A DNA stretch of 64,000 nt from an uncultured bacterium (GTDB lineage: Bacteria; Bacillota; Negativicutes; Veillonellales; Veillonellaceae), in the NCBI GenBank assembly GCA_905214495.1, contig CAJMLW010000010.1, positions 1-64,000 of the forward strand, given 5' to 3'. This document shows, piece by piece, positions 8,586-17,637 of this stretch; position 1 is the stretch's first letter, and every line of letters starts with the position of its first letter. Under the pieces are notes generated by a model. It had not been told where the DNA came from. It did no database searches and saw nothing but the letters and a program-made list of their open reading frames with translations. The position numbers and the translations under genes are program-made.

Positions 8586-10877
8586 TTATACTTTATATTT
8601 CTCGTCCATTCCCATAAATACCTTCTCTGGTGTCATAGGTAATGTACGAATATCCGCACCAACTGCATTTTTTACAGCATGTTGTATTGCGGGACAAGCT
8701 GTATTAATAACAATTTCACCGATGGATTTAACACCATATGCACCACTTTCCTCATATGATTCGACAAAGGCTGTATGTAATTCACCAATATCTTGACGTG
8801 TAGGAATCTTATAGGTCATGAAATTATTGGTTTCTAAACGACCATTACTAGAGTATCTGACATCTTCATACAAAGCCATACCAATGGCTTGTACTGCGCC
8901 GCCTTCAACCTGTACACGCGCTAATTTAGGATTCACAACGGTACCACAGTCTACACAGTTATACATGTGTAAAGGTATAATTTGCCCCGTTTGTTTATCT
9001 ACCTTAACTTCAGCAATAGACGCCATAAATGGTGGTGGAGAGGTGTGACTCCCCCACGTTGCAAAACCCGTTAGTTGTTCGGATGTAGTTCCGACTAATA
9101 GCTTAGGCGCTAATTCTTGAACGGACATTTTCTTTGTACCGTCCTTAGTCGTACCTACTAAGCCATCAAAATCAATATCTTCTGGTTTAACATCCATAAA
9201 TTGGGCTAGTTTATTGATTATCTTTTCTCGCAATTCTTCAGCCGCCATCTTCGCTGCGGTCCCCGTTACATATGTCGTGCTCGATGCATATGAACCTGGG
9301 TCAAATGGTACAATATCCGTATCAGATTCGACAACCGTCATAGATTCCATCGGACAACCAAGAGCTTCACAAGCCATTTGTGTAAGAATCGTATTAGCTC
9401 CCATCCCCATATCAGATGAGCCTGTATATAATGTGTAATTACCATCATCGCCAAGGCGAATTTCTACGGATGCTACATCGATATTAGCAACACCGGACCC
9501 TTGCAAAGCAAGAGCCATACCTAAACCGCCGCGATAACGCTCATCAATATCCCAGCTATGAGGACGTTCATCCCAACGGGCCATTTCCTTAACCTTATTT
9601 ACAGTTTCTTGGAATAGGCCAGAATCCATGATTTCATCAGGATCATACACTAAGCTACGTTCACCAGCAGCAATCAAATTCTTTTGACGAAGTTCCGCTG
9701 GGTCGATTCCCATTTCGTCCGCCAAACGGTTTACTGCACATTCTAAAGGCCACAAAGCCTCTGTAGCGCCATAACCACGGAAGGCTCCGCCCGGCGTATG
9801 GTTCATGTAAACCCCTTCTGTGCCATAGTGTACTGCTTTTGCCTTGTTATACAATGGCACGGACTTATGTTCCCCCGCTGTAGTCGTAGTAAAGCAGTGT
9901 GTTGCATGAGCACCTGCATCGGTAATGGAGTCCATATCGATAACTTGGATAATACCATCCTTGGTAGCCCCTACGCGGATATACCATTCACGGGCATGAC
10001 GTGTAGTTGAGCAAGTTTGCGCTTCTGTTCTATCGTATAGTAAATAGCATGGCTTTTGTAATTTCCATGTTACAAATGCTGTCATCAATTCAGTACAAGC
10101 TGTTTGCTTCGATCCAAAACCACCACCGATACGAGGTTTAATAACGCGAATCTTAGATGCAGGAATTCCTAATGCCCGTGCAATATGACGGCGCACATGG
10201 AACACGATTTGCGTGGAGCTGACGATAACAATACGCCCTAAATGATCGATATAGCCAAAGCTTTGGAATGGTTCCATTGCAGATTGACGCGTAGCTTGGT
10301 CAAAATACGTACCTTCTACTACGTAATCGCATTTAGCGAGTTCCCCTTCAATATCACCAACACGCTTATGGTAGGATACACAAATATTGCGTTTATAATC
10401 TTGTCCTACTGGAATGTGATTGAGAATATCGTCTTCTGGATGAACTACTGTTTCATGGTCCATAGCCGTACGTAAATCAAGTACCGGTTTTTGCACCTCG
10501 TATTCAACCTTAATAAGAGGCATCGCCTTCAATGCGGTAGCTTCATCTTTAGCCACGATGAGGGCCACTTCATCACCTACATAGCGGACTACAGGATCGA
10601 GAATCAACGCATCATAAGCAGATGGCTCTGGATAGGTTTGACCTGCTAAAGTAAACCGCGTATTCGGTACATCTTCATAGGTAAAAATAGCCTCTACACC
10701 AGGGATTAATTTCGCTTTAGATGTATCGATAGATTTAATTCGCGCCTGTGCATGGGGACTACGCAACACCTTAATAATAAGTGCATCTTTTGGCACAAAA
10801 TCCCCTGTATAAGAAGGTTTACCACTAAGTATGCCCTTGGCATCGACTTTATCATAAGACTTACCAATGTGCTTCAT
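8586..10877 (-). CDS. Xanthine dehydrogenase-type molybdenum hydroxylase, molybdopterin-binding large subunit
   Basis: The 763-residue catalytic subunit. It has the N-terminal hammerhead domain (AKGILSGKPSYTGDF), the cofactor loop RIGGGFGSKQ, the conserved GGAFRGYGATE and the C-terminal GAYGVKSIGE with the likely catalytic glutamate. It oxidises purines or related heterocycles in the cytoplasm, passing electrons to the Fe-S and FAD subunits encoded upstream. The ATG overlaps the Fe-S gene stop as TAATG and has a strong AAGGAGG site. The yqeB/yqeC neighbours suggest the Se-dependent type. Xanthine as substrate is likely but not proven; nicotinate-type enzymes are related. Confidence 0.92.
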   Translation of the reverse strand: MKHIGKSYDKVDAKGILSGKPSYTGDFVPKDALIIKVLRSPHAQARIKSIDTSKAKLIPGVEAIFTYEDVPNTRFTLAGQTYPEPSAYDALILDPVVRYVGDEVALIVAKDEATALKAMPLIKVEYEVQKPVLDLRTAMDHETVVHPEDDILNHIPVGQDYKRNICVSYHKRVGDIEGELAKCDYVVEGTYFDQATRQSAMEPFQSFGYIDHLGRIVIVSSTQIVFHVRRHIARALGIPASKIRVIKPRIGGGFGSKQTACTELMTAFVTWKLQKPCYLLYDRTEAQTCSTTRHAREWYIRVGATKDGIIQVIDMDSITDAGAHATHCFTTTTAGEHKSVPLYNKAKAVHYGTEGVYMNHTPGGAFRGYGATEALWPLECAVNRLADEMGIDPAELRQKNLIAAGERSLVYDPDEIMDSGLFQETVNKVKEMARWDERPHSWDIDERYRGGLGMALALQGSGVANIDVASVEIRLGDDGNYTLYTGSSDMGMGANTILTQMACEALGCPMESMTVVESDTDIVPFDPGSYASSTTYVTGTAAKMAAEELREKIINKLAQFMDVKPEDIDFDGLVGTTKDGTKKMSVQELAPKLLVGTTSEQLTGFATWGSHTSPPPFMASIAEVKVDKQTGQIIPLHMYNCVDCGTVVNPKLARVQVEGGAVQAIGMALYEDVRYSSNGRLETNNFMTYKIPTRQDIGELHTAFVESYEESGAYGVKSIGEIVINTACPAIQHAVKNAVGADIRTLPMTPEKVFMGMDEKYKV

Positions 10878-11329
10878 TATAAACCTCCTTGTAGATACTT
10901 ACGAACACCGCGGAGCTGCGACTCATAGCCGGTACAGCGGCAGAGATTGCCAATCAAGTATTCTCGGATTTCATCATCACTAGCATTAGGATTTCTACGC
11001 TTCAATGCGATAGCGCTCATCATCATACCAGTAGTACAGAAACCACATTGGTCAGCCCCTTCAGAAGCAAGACAATCTGCTAATAATGAGGCATCCTCTT
11101 CAAGACCTTCGAGGGTTGTGATGGAATGGCCTGGCGCACGGAATGTAGGATATGCGCAGGATAGTGTGATTTCATCATCTACCCAAACAGTGCATAAACC
11201 ACAGTTTGTCGTATCGCAGCCACAGCGTACGCTATAATAACCTAAGTTACGCAACGTAGTTAATAACATTTCGTCTGCTGGCACATTAACGGTTACGTTC
11301 TTATTATTAATCTTCAATACTAGTTCCAT
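10877..11329 (-). CDS. Molybdenum hydroxylase 2Fe-2S subunit
   Basis: A 150-residue electron-transfer subunit with two [2Fe-2S] clusters. The plant-ferredoxin-type site is CDTTNCGLC plus a later cysteine. The second, all-helical domain has QCGFCTTGMMM and CRCTGY. It carries electrons from the molybdenum centre to the FAD subunit. It is linked to both neighbours by TAATG one-base overlaps, which fits equal synthesis of the three subunits. Confidence 0.95.
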   Translation of the reverse strand: MELVLKINNKNVTVNVPADEMLLTTLRNLGYYSVRCGCDTTNCGLCTVWVDDEITLSCAYPTFRAPGHSITTLEGLEEDASLLADCLASEGADQCGFCTTGMMMSAIALKRRNPNASDDEIREYLIGNLCRCTGYESQLRGVRKYLQGGL

Positions 11330-12111
11330 TATTGTGCCACCTCCTTAACTAACCGGCGAACCACGGCTTTAGCCATCTCAATTCGATACTCCTTCGATGC
11401 ATGAGAATTTTTTTGATACACTAATTCCTCTGATGCAATCTGTGCTGCCTCATCTAATACATCTAAGCCTTTTTCTGAAAGCAAAGCACTGGCTTTCTCA
11501 GCTAATTGTGGCGCACCTGGACGAGTCCCAATATAAACTTCATAGGCTGTACCATCACGGCGAATAGAGCCCGTCAAATACGGAAAATCGCCACGAGAAA
11601 TGCGCAATGCCTCAATCGCAACAGGCACTTCGCATTTAGGGATGCGAATTTCAACTAAAATATCACGTTCCCGATAATTCATATAATCCTTCATAGACAT
11701 ACGACCACCTTTATAGGTTACGATGTCTGCATGAACAGCTAACAAGGCGGGAATAATATCAGAGAAACCAAACTTACTAGCCACAGAACCACCCATAGTA
11801 GCCATATTTCTAAATTGAACTCCTAAAATTTCCTTAACGCCACGCACTACGGCGCCACCACAAAATTGTTGTAATGGTTCAAACCGTTCTACATCACCTT
11901 GTGTTGCCATAGCACCAATAACAAATTCGTTATCTTCTTCACGAACATATCGTAAATCTAATCCTGCCATATCTATTACTGCAGGCCATGTGCGGCGACC
12001 TAAACGCAGCCAACACCCACCAGCAAGCATCGGTGCCATCTTATTTTTTACGGCCATTTCATAGGCCTCTTCCACCGTCTTCGGTTGTAATACTTTCAAA
12101 AAGGCTAACAT
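11329..12111 (-). CDS. Molybdenum hydroxylase FAD-binding subunit
   Basis: The 260-residue flavin subunit of the complex and first gene of the operon. The FAD site is seen as MLAGGCWLRLGRR near residue 30 and ATMGGSVASKFGFSD near residue 105, both standard for the CO-dehydrogenase flavoprotein fold. It oxidises the Fe-S clusters and reduces NAD or another acceptor. The 128 bases before it separate it from the divergent QueG-like gene and must hold both promoters. Confidence 0.93.
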   Translation of the reverse strand: MLAFLKVLQPKTVEEAYEMAVKNKMAPMLAGGCWLRLGRRTWPAVIDMAGLDLRYVREEDNEFVIGAMATQGDVERFEPLQQFCGGAVVRGVKEILGVQFRNMATMGGSVASKFGFSDIIPALLAVHADIVTYKGGRMSMKDYMNYRERDILVEIRIPKCEVPVAIEALRISRGDFPYLTGSIRRDGTAYEVYIGTRPGAPQLAEKASALLSEKGLDVLDEAAQIASEELVYQKNSHASKEYRIEMAKAVVRRLVKEVAQ

Positions 12112-12239
12112 AATCTATCCTCACAATGGTATACTAAAAACAATCATTATCTTAAGCCATTTACTATTAGCAAAGTTGCCATAAAACCTTTTATTTTTGC
12201 TTATATATATAATTGTAACAACTATTACTCCGTAAATCT

Positions 12240-13118
12240 ATGACAAACAATATAAAATTACAAGAAGTTTGCAAACAATTACATATACCGGTAGTAGGTA
12301 CCACATCGTGGCCACTTCCTCGAGAAGCGCGCGAAATCTTACGGGAATCCAATCCATGTCCCTTTACAGCCGCTGACCTAGAGGAACGATTGATTGGTAC
12401 ATCTGAGTTTATGCCACGCAGCGCCATCGTCTGTCTATTTCCCTATCATGTACCACATGAAAATCCTACGAATCTATCCCGTTACACGTGGGCCACTGAT
12501 TACCATCTAGTTGTGACGGACTATTTACAACGACTCGTAGATGAACTAAAAACGACTGCCCCAGATGCATCATTCTCTATCCATTGCGATACAAGTCCCT
12601 TGGCTGATCGATATATTGCGTATTTAGCAGGCCTTGGGTTCTATGGAAAAAATAAATGCTTTATCAATCCAACTTGGGGTTCTTATATCGTCATCGGTAC
12701 TGTGCTCACCACATTAGAATTCGAGTCCAATACGCCTATGACCGATACGTGTATGGGCTGTAATCAGTGCATTACAGCCTGTTTAGGTCAATGTCTAGAT
12801 GGCAATGAATTTAATTACGCCACCTGTAAAAGCTATTTAACACAAAAAAAAGGCGATCTCACCAATGACGAACAAGCCATCATCAGGAAATCACCCTTGC
12901 TATTCGGTTGTGATGTATGCCAAGAGGTATGCCCCCATAATAAAGACTTGCCTACAACACCCATTATTGAATTTCAATCCATCGAACCTTATGTGGATGT
13001 CGATGAATTAGAGTCCATGACAAATAAGGAATTCAAAGCCAAATATGGCCATCGAGCCTTCTCATGGCGCGGCAAAAAAATATTGATACGCAATCAGGAA
13101 TATATCACCAAATCTTAA
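12240..13118 (+). CDS. QueG-like epoxyqueuosine reductase
   Basis: A 292-residue iron-sulfur protein resembling QueG, which reduces epoxyqueuosine to queuosine in tRNA using cobalamin. DTSPLADR and AGLGFYGKNKCFINP match the conserved catalytic and cobalamin region. Two [4Fe-4S] sites are complete: CMGCNQCITAC with CKSYLT downstream, and CDVCQEVCP. It lacks the C-terminal HEAT-like extension of full-length QueG, and the usual proline after the first cluster's fourth cysteine is leucine, so it may be a divergent member. queF, an earlier step of the same pathway, lies near 60.5 kb. The ribosome site is weak. Confidence 0.78.
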   Translation: MTNNIKLQEVCKQLHIPVVGTTSWPLPREAREILRESNPCPFTAADLEERLIGTSEFMPRSAIVCLFPYHVPHENPTNLSRYTWATDYHLVVTDYLQRLVDELKTTAPDASFSIHCDTSPLADRYIAYLAGLGFYGKNKCFINPTWGSYIVIGTVLTTLEFESNTPMTDTCMGCNQCITACLGQCLDGNEFNYATCKSYLTQKKGDLTNDEQAIIRKSPLLFGCDVCQEVCPHNKDLPTTPIIEFQSIEPYVDVDELESMTNKEFKAKYGHRAFSWRGKKILIRNQEYITKS

Positions 13119-13127
13119 TACCCCCTA

Positions 13128-13715
13128 CTATATTTTATAGTAATTAAGTTTATCCAAGGACTCACTCAATGCCGGTACATATTCTTCTATAAACATGTCC
13201 ACCTCTGGCATATTAAGAGCTTTCAATTTAGCCAAAATCGTATCGTGAGCCTCCTTAAATTCATCATTGCCCGCATGTAACTCATTGACGCATTTCATAT
13301 AAGCGGACAAGGTATCGGCAGCTTTCACAATCGGCCATTCAGGCAATGTTTCCGCATCTACAATATACGGTTTATAAACGGATTGCAATCGTTTCGGCAA
13401 TGTACATAGCATTTTTTCTTGCGCTAACGTTTCCACCTCGCCATACAAGGAACGAAGCTTAGGATCAAAGTATTTAATAGGCGTCGGCATGTCCCCTGTA
13501 AAAATTTCACTTACCTCATGGTACATGGCAACGACGGCTACCTTGTTAATATCTAAATTTCCGCCGAAATATTCATTTTTAAGAGCCGCTAAATTATGAG
13601 CTACCATAGCCACCTCAAAGCTATGCTCTTGAATATTTTCAGTTTCCGTATTGCGCATTAGGCTCCAACGGTTAATAAAGCGCATCCGTTTTAAAAAAGC
13701 AAAAAATGAACTCAT
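13128..13715 (-). CDS. yfbR: 5'-deoxynucleotidase YfbR (HD domain)
   Basis: A 195-residue HD-domain phosphohydrolase. RWSLMRNTETENIQEHSFEVAM contains the N-terminal substrate region and first histidine, MYHEVSEIFTGDMPTPIKY holds the HD-equivalent HE pair and TGDMPTP signature, and the late D of VKAADTLSAY completes the metal site. YfbR removes phosphate from deoxyribonucleoside 5'-monophosphates. It converges on the QueG-like gene with only nine bases between the stops. Confidence 0.9.
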   Translation of the reverse strand: MSSFFAFLKRMRFINRWSLMRNTETENIQEHSFEVAMVAHNLAALKNEYFGGNLDINKVAVVAMYHEVSEIFTGDMPTPIKYFDPKLRSLYGEVETLAQEKMLCTLPKRLQSVYKPYIVDAETLPEWPIVKAADTLSAYMKCVNELHAGNDEFKEAHDTILAKLKALNMPEVDMFIEEYVPALSESLDKLNYYKI

Positions 13716-13734
13716 ACATATCCCCCTTACAATG

Positions 13735-13760
13735 AAGGTCCCACCAGAAGGTAGGACCTT
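13735..13760. terminator. Hairpin between dacA-type gene and yfbR
   Basis: An 11-bp stem (AAGGTCCYACC paired with its complement, one G-U) with a 4-base loop. T-runs are short on both strands (TTTT on the plus side). It lies 31 bases past the carboxypeptidase stop and may end that transcript. Confidence 0.5.
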
Positions 13761-13791
13761 TTATAGTTTGTATAACCAAATAGTTATGTTA

Positions 13792-14646
13792 TTAAATGAC
13801 GCCGCGTAATTTAAAACCATAGTCTAGGAACTGAACAGCCTCATTCCAACGATTGTCATCATTGAGCATCACCACAATCATAGTGTGCCCATTTCGCGTA
13901 GCCGATGCGATTAAACACTCACCAGCCGCATTTGTAAAACCGGTCTTTAAACCATTAGCACCAGGATATTTATTGCGGATAAAATGGTTTGTAGTGCGAA
14001 TCGTTTCAGGCACACGGTTTTGATATGGCACCTTATAGTAATCATTAGCCACCTTGTCGCGGAACATTTGATATTTCATACCATAAGCTGCAATCAAAGC
14101 CAAATCTCGTGCCGTCGAATGATGACCCATTTGGGTCAATCCATGAGGATTGAGGAATACGCTGTTTTTGGCCCCCGCCTTAGCAGCTATGCGATTCATA
14201 TCCTTCGCAAAATTTTCTACAGACCCACTTACGTTCTCTGCCACCACTACGGCCGCATCATTACCAGATGCTACCATCATACCTTCAAGAACACCTTCCA
14301 AGGTGATTTGGTCACCTACTTGTACGCCAAGATTAGATTCTTCCATGCTCGTCGCATAGGGACTAATCGTTGCTAACTCATCTAATTGTGTTCCTTTTAA
14401 CTCAAGTGCTGTTAATAAGGTTACCATTTTCGTAGTACTTGCCGGATGCATCCATTTATCGGGATTCTTGGCGAATAAAATCTCCTTATTATCTGCATCA
14501 ATGAGTACTACTGCTTCACCAATGGTGTCTGGAGGCATAGGTACAGCACCATGAGCAACAGTACCTAAGAGCATGGCACCTATGAAAGCTAACGCCAATA
14601 TAAAACGTTGCCATACTAAGTGCCTATGCATTATTAAATCTCTCAT
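13792..14646 (-). CDS. D-alanyl-D-alanine carboxypeptidase (DacA/DacF type)
   Basis: A 284-residue exported penicillin-binding protein of family S11 that trims the terminal D-alanine from peptidoglycan stem peptides. Residues 10-33 form a signal peptide ending AHG-A. Active-site motifs are STTK (residues 70-73), SGN (127-129) and KTG in GLKTGFT. The C-terminal beta domain and membrane helix found in longer DacA proteins are absent, as in several short Firmicute homologues. The AGAAAGAG ribosome site supports this ATG. Confidence 0.92.
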   Translation of the reverse strand: MRDLIMHRHLVWQRFILALAFIGAMLLGTVAHGAVPMPPDTIGEAVVLIDADNKEILFAKNPDKWMHPASTTKMVTLLTALELKGTQLDELATISPYATSMEESNLGVQVGDQITLEGVLEGMMVASGNDAAVVVAENVSGSVENFAKDMNRIAAKAGAKNSVFLNPHGLTQMGHHSTARDLALIAAYGMKYQMFRDKVANDYYKVPYQNRVPETIRTTNHFIRNKYPGANGLKTGFTNAAGECLIASATRNGHTMIVVMLNDDNRWNEAVQFLDYGFKLRGVI

Positions 14647-14700
14647 ATCAATCTCTTTCTACATATTATTAACTTGTAAATTCATGATTTATCAGATTTC

Positions 14701-15603
14701 TTAATTCGTGGTAGTTACTTTTTTCTTAGTTTCTTTAATTTCATCTGTAGAAGTATCTGCGTGTTGTATATATACAACACGTTGTGGATATGGAATATCT
14801 ATACCATGCTTATCAAAAGCATCTTTTACATCGGACATAATACTATATCGAACCTCAAGAAACTGACTAGTTTTAACCTCTGCAAACGCAGAAATACGCA
14901 CAGAGTTATCACCAAATTCAGAAATACCAATCTCCATATATTTAGCATTTAGAATACGTTTATCCTTGGCAAAAACATCCTTTAAAATTCTGATTGCTTC
15001 ATGATGATCATTGTTATAGCCAATATCAAAAACAAACGGAATCATTCGTTCAGTCATATAGGAATAATTCGTTACTGATTGAGATGTAAGAATCGAGTTT
15101 GGTATATACACTCGTTTTTGATCTCTTGTAGTAACAATAGTATTCATAAACTGTATAGATGTAACACTACCTGTAATGTCCCCAACCTCAATATAGTGTC
15201 CAGCGCGAAATGGTTTAAATATTAAAATCAATAATCCAGATGCCAAGTTTGACATATTATTTTGTAATGCCAAGCCAATACCTAAACCAAAAGCACCGAA
15301 AGCTGCTACAAAGGATGTTGTAGGAATACCAACTTGATTAAGACAGATTAATAATAAACCTACAAGCAATACATAATTAATAATTTGAGATACAAAGCCC
15401 ATTGCAGCAGTATCATAGTTGGCCCGTGTCATAACACGAACAGCAAGAGTTTTAATCCACCGAATAATATAGCGGCCTACAAAAAATATAATAAGAGCAA
15501 GCAAAATATTGCCGGCTTGGCTAAAAAACCATTCTCTTAATTTTAACAATACATTGGCATCTTTAAATAACATCCCTGATGCGGTTGCTAAGAATTCGTA
15601 CAT
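14701..15603 (-). CDS. MscS-family mechanosensitive channel
   Basis: A roughly 300-residue small-conductance channel. Three predicted membrane helices come first (NILLALIIFFVGRYII, FVSQIINYVLLVGLLLICL and the pore helix FVAAFGAFGLGIGLALQNN). The pore helix has the glycine/alanine pattern of MscS TM3. The beta domain follows with YIEVGDITGSV and VYIPNSIL. The start is the ATG behind GGGGG; a GTG four codons earlier overlaps that ribosome site. The channel releases solutes during osmotic downshock. Confidence 0.92.
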   Translation of the reverse strand: MYEFLATASGMLFKDANVLLKLREWFFSQAGNILLALIIFFVGRYIIRWIKTLAVRVMTRANYDTAAMGFVSQIINYVLLVGLLLICLNQVGIPTTSFVAAFGAFGLGIGLALQNNMSNLASGLLILIFKPFRAGHYIEVGDITGSVTSIQFMNTIVTTRDQKRVYIPNSILTSQSVTNYSYMTERMIPFVFDIGYNNDHHEAIRILKDVFAKDKRILNAKYMEIGISEFGDNSVRISAFAEVKTSQFLEVRYSIMSDVKDAFDKHGIDIPYPQRVVYIQHADTSTDEIKETKKKVTTTN

Positions 15604-15780
15604 GTATACCCCCACAATGCTTAAGGTGACTTACTCAAATCTATGGTAAACATATGATATAATTTCACATGTAAAGTAAATATTATGTATTATAAACAAC
15701 TTATATGAAGATAATAAAATATTACCTTTTATTATAGCTTTATATTCTATATCTAACAATGATAAACTAGGGAGTCCTAT

Positions 15781-16557
15781 ATGTCTAATAATCCATACAC
15801 AGCGCCAGATGAATTAATAACAGGCGGTCATGTTACTAAAGAATGCAACTCTGTAACCGTACTCTTTGACGACATTCATTATTCCTTGAGCAGCGGTCAA
15901 CTAAATGGAGGCTTTCACCATACATTAGGTGTACGCAATCAACAATTAACCTACCATATTGAAACAGAAAAGGATTTACCAGGTGGCTCTGTAGCAAACT
16001 ATTTAGCTCAAGAATTTGAGCATATCGATGTGCCTGTACATTTCAGCACTGCACTGTTAACCTCTGCTACACCATCCCTTCATGCGTACACAATGGTACA
16101 AGAAAGTGATACAATCGTTGAAACCATTGTCACCGGTGGTTATAAGAAAACGGCCCATCGTGCAGGTACAGGTTATTGTTATGAAGAAAAAGATGGTGAA
16201 TTCCACACCCCTGGCACAATTAATATCCTCGTATTCACCAACAAGGCCTTAACAGATAGTGCGATGGTGAAGGCCATCATGACGATTACCGAGGCTAAAA
16301 CAGCAGCATTACAAGATTGGAAGGTAGAAAGTACCAAGAACTTCCCCAAATATAATACACATATAGTTCACAGTTTAGCAAAAGAAACGAATACCTCCGC
16401 TACTGGAACTGCTACAGATGGCATCATCTTAACCATCAATGCAAATGGCGATGTATTAACTGATGCAGGATCCTATTCCCTATTCGGCGACACATTAGCC
16501 AAAGCTGTATACCTAGGTGTACAACGAGCATTAGAAAATGCCATCGGTACCGAATGA
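15781..16557 (+). CDS. CbiZ-like adenosylcobinamide amidohydrolase
   Basis: A 258-residue protein with the CbiZ family landmarks: TGGYKKTAHRAGTGYCYEE, NILVFTNKALTDSAMVKAI, TEAKTAALQDW and a final GTATDGIIL. CbiZ cleaves the amide side chain of adenosylcobinamide so that salvaged corrinoids re-enter cobalamin synthesis as cobyric acid. No other corrinoid gene is adjacent, so the assignment rests on sequence alone. The ribosome site is weak (GGGAG before the ATG) and 165 AT-rich bases separate it from the divergent channel gene. Confidence 0.8.
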   Translation: MSNNPYTAPDELITGGHVTKECNSVTVLFDDIHYSLSSGQLNGGFHHTLGVRNQQLTYHIETEKDLPGGSVANYLAQEFEHIDVPVHFSTALLTSATPSLHAYTMVQESDTIVETIVTGGYKKTAHRAGTGYCYEEKDGEFHTPGTINILVFTNKALTDSAMVKAIMTITEAKTAALQDWKVESTKNFPKYNTHIVHSLAKETNTSATGTATDGIILTINANGDVLTDAGSYSLFGDTLAKAVYLGVQRALENAIGTE

Positions 16558-16572
16558 TTTATACAAGTAAAA

Positions 16573-16605
16573 GGCCCTTTGTGAATAATCACAAAGGGTC
16601 TTTTT
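16573..16605. terminator. Bidirectional terminator between cbiZ-like and asparaginase genes
   Basis: A 12-bp stem (GGCCCTTTGTGA, one G-U pair) with a 4-base loop and TTTTT on the plus side; A-rich sequence on the other side could serve the convergent asparaginase gene. Confidence 0.85.
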
Positions 16606-16641
16606 ATATCTGTCTCATCCGCATACAATCGCTTGTAAGGG

Positions 16642-17619
16642 TTAGTATTCTTTGAAGATTCGTTCCAAATCCTTGCAAGTACGTTCCTTTTGTAAGGCCA
16701 ACATCAACAAGATACGAGCCTTTTGAGGTGACAAGCTATCACATACAAAATAGCCTGCCTCCACATCTTGGGGAACCTTAGATACTATACCACTCCCCGT
16801 TCTGGATGCGCGTACAACAGGTATTGGTAAATTGGATGTTACCTTGCGGATAGGTTGCGGTATCGTACCATGGCCTAAGCCAGCTAAAATCAAACCCGAT
16901 GGGTTCGTTGCCACTATGGCAAGCCCCATAATTTCTTCGATACCTGCATAACAGGTTAAGATTTCAACACGTGGTAAGTCATCGTCCTCTGGCAAGCCAA
17001 ACTCAGATTCCATCGTATGCTTACGCAACGGACACATATAGTATTGGGCTATACCATCTTGTACAATACCAAGATGACCTGCATTAGGACTACCAAAGGT
17101 TGCCACGTTAGTTGTATTCATTTTCGTTACATCACGAGCACCATCAATATAGCCATTCATAACTACCAGTACGCCCTTATTATATGATTCTGGTGTTCGA
17201 GCCACTTGTATAGCTTGCAATAAATTAATAGGGCCATCGGCACTGACAGCTCCTGCTGGACGCATCGAACCAGTTATAACGATAGGCTTATCAGTATGGA
17301 CAGTAAGATGCAAAAAGTACGCGGTTTCCTCCATACTATCCGTGCCATGTGTAATAACAACACCCGCAATATCATCATTATCCACACATTTTTGTACTAA
17401 TTTTGATAGACGGACCCATTGAAATAGCGTTATATCTGAACTTTCAATATTACAAAATTGATTGCACACAAAAGGTCCATAATCTCTAACGCCAGGTACA
17501 GAGGATATAATTTCTTCTAAGGACAATACACCTGCTGTATACCCCGTCAAATCAGTGTCCGAAGCACCTTGGCCCGCAATGGTACCGCCTGTACCAATGA
17601 TTGCAATTTTCTTAGTCAT
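16642..17619 (-). CDS. L-asparaginase
   Basis: A 325-residue asparaginase of the bacterial type I/II fold that hydrolyses asparagine to aspartate and ammonia. The nucleophile threonine lies in IIGTGGTIAG (residue 13) and the second catalytic set in VVITHGTDSMEETA. No signal peptide is seen, so it is probably cytoplasmic. The second of two adjacent ATGs has the better spacing to AGGAGG. It follows nadE by about 18 bases; its ammonia could feed the NH3-dependent NadE and its aspartate could feed quinolinate synthesis (inference from position only). Confidence 0.9.
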   Translation of the reverse strand: MTKKIAIIGTGGTIAGQGASDTDLTGYTAGVLSLEEIISSVPGVRDYGPFVCNQFCNIESSDITLFQWVRLSKLVQKCVDNDDIAGVVITHGTDSMEETAYFLHLTVHTDKPIVITGSMRPAGAVSADGPINLLQAIQVARTPESYNKGVLVVMNGYIDGARDVTKMNTTNVATFGSPNAGHLGIVQDGIAQYYMCPLRKHTMESEFGLPEDDDLPRVEILTCYAGIEEIMGLAIVATNPSGLILAGLGHGTIPQPIRKVTSNLPIPVVRASRTGSGIVSKVPQDVEAGYFVCDSLSPQKARILLMLALQKERTCKDLERIFKEY

Positions 17620-17637
17620 CATATCCTCCTATAAATC

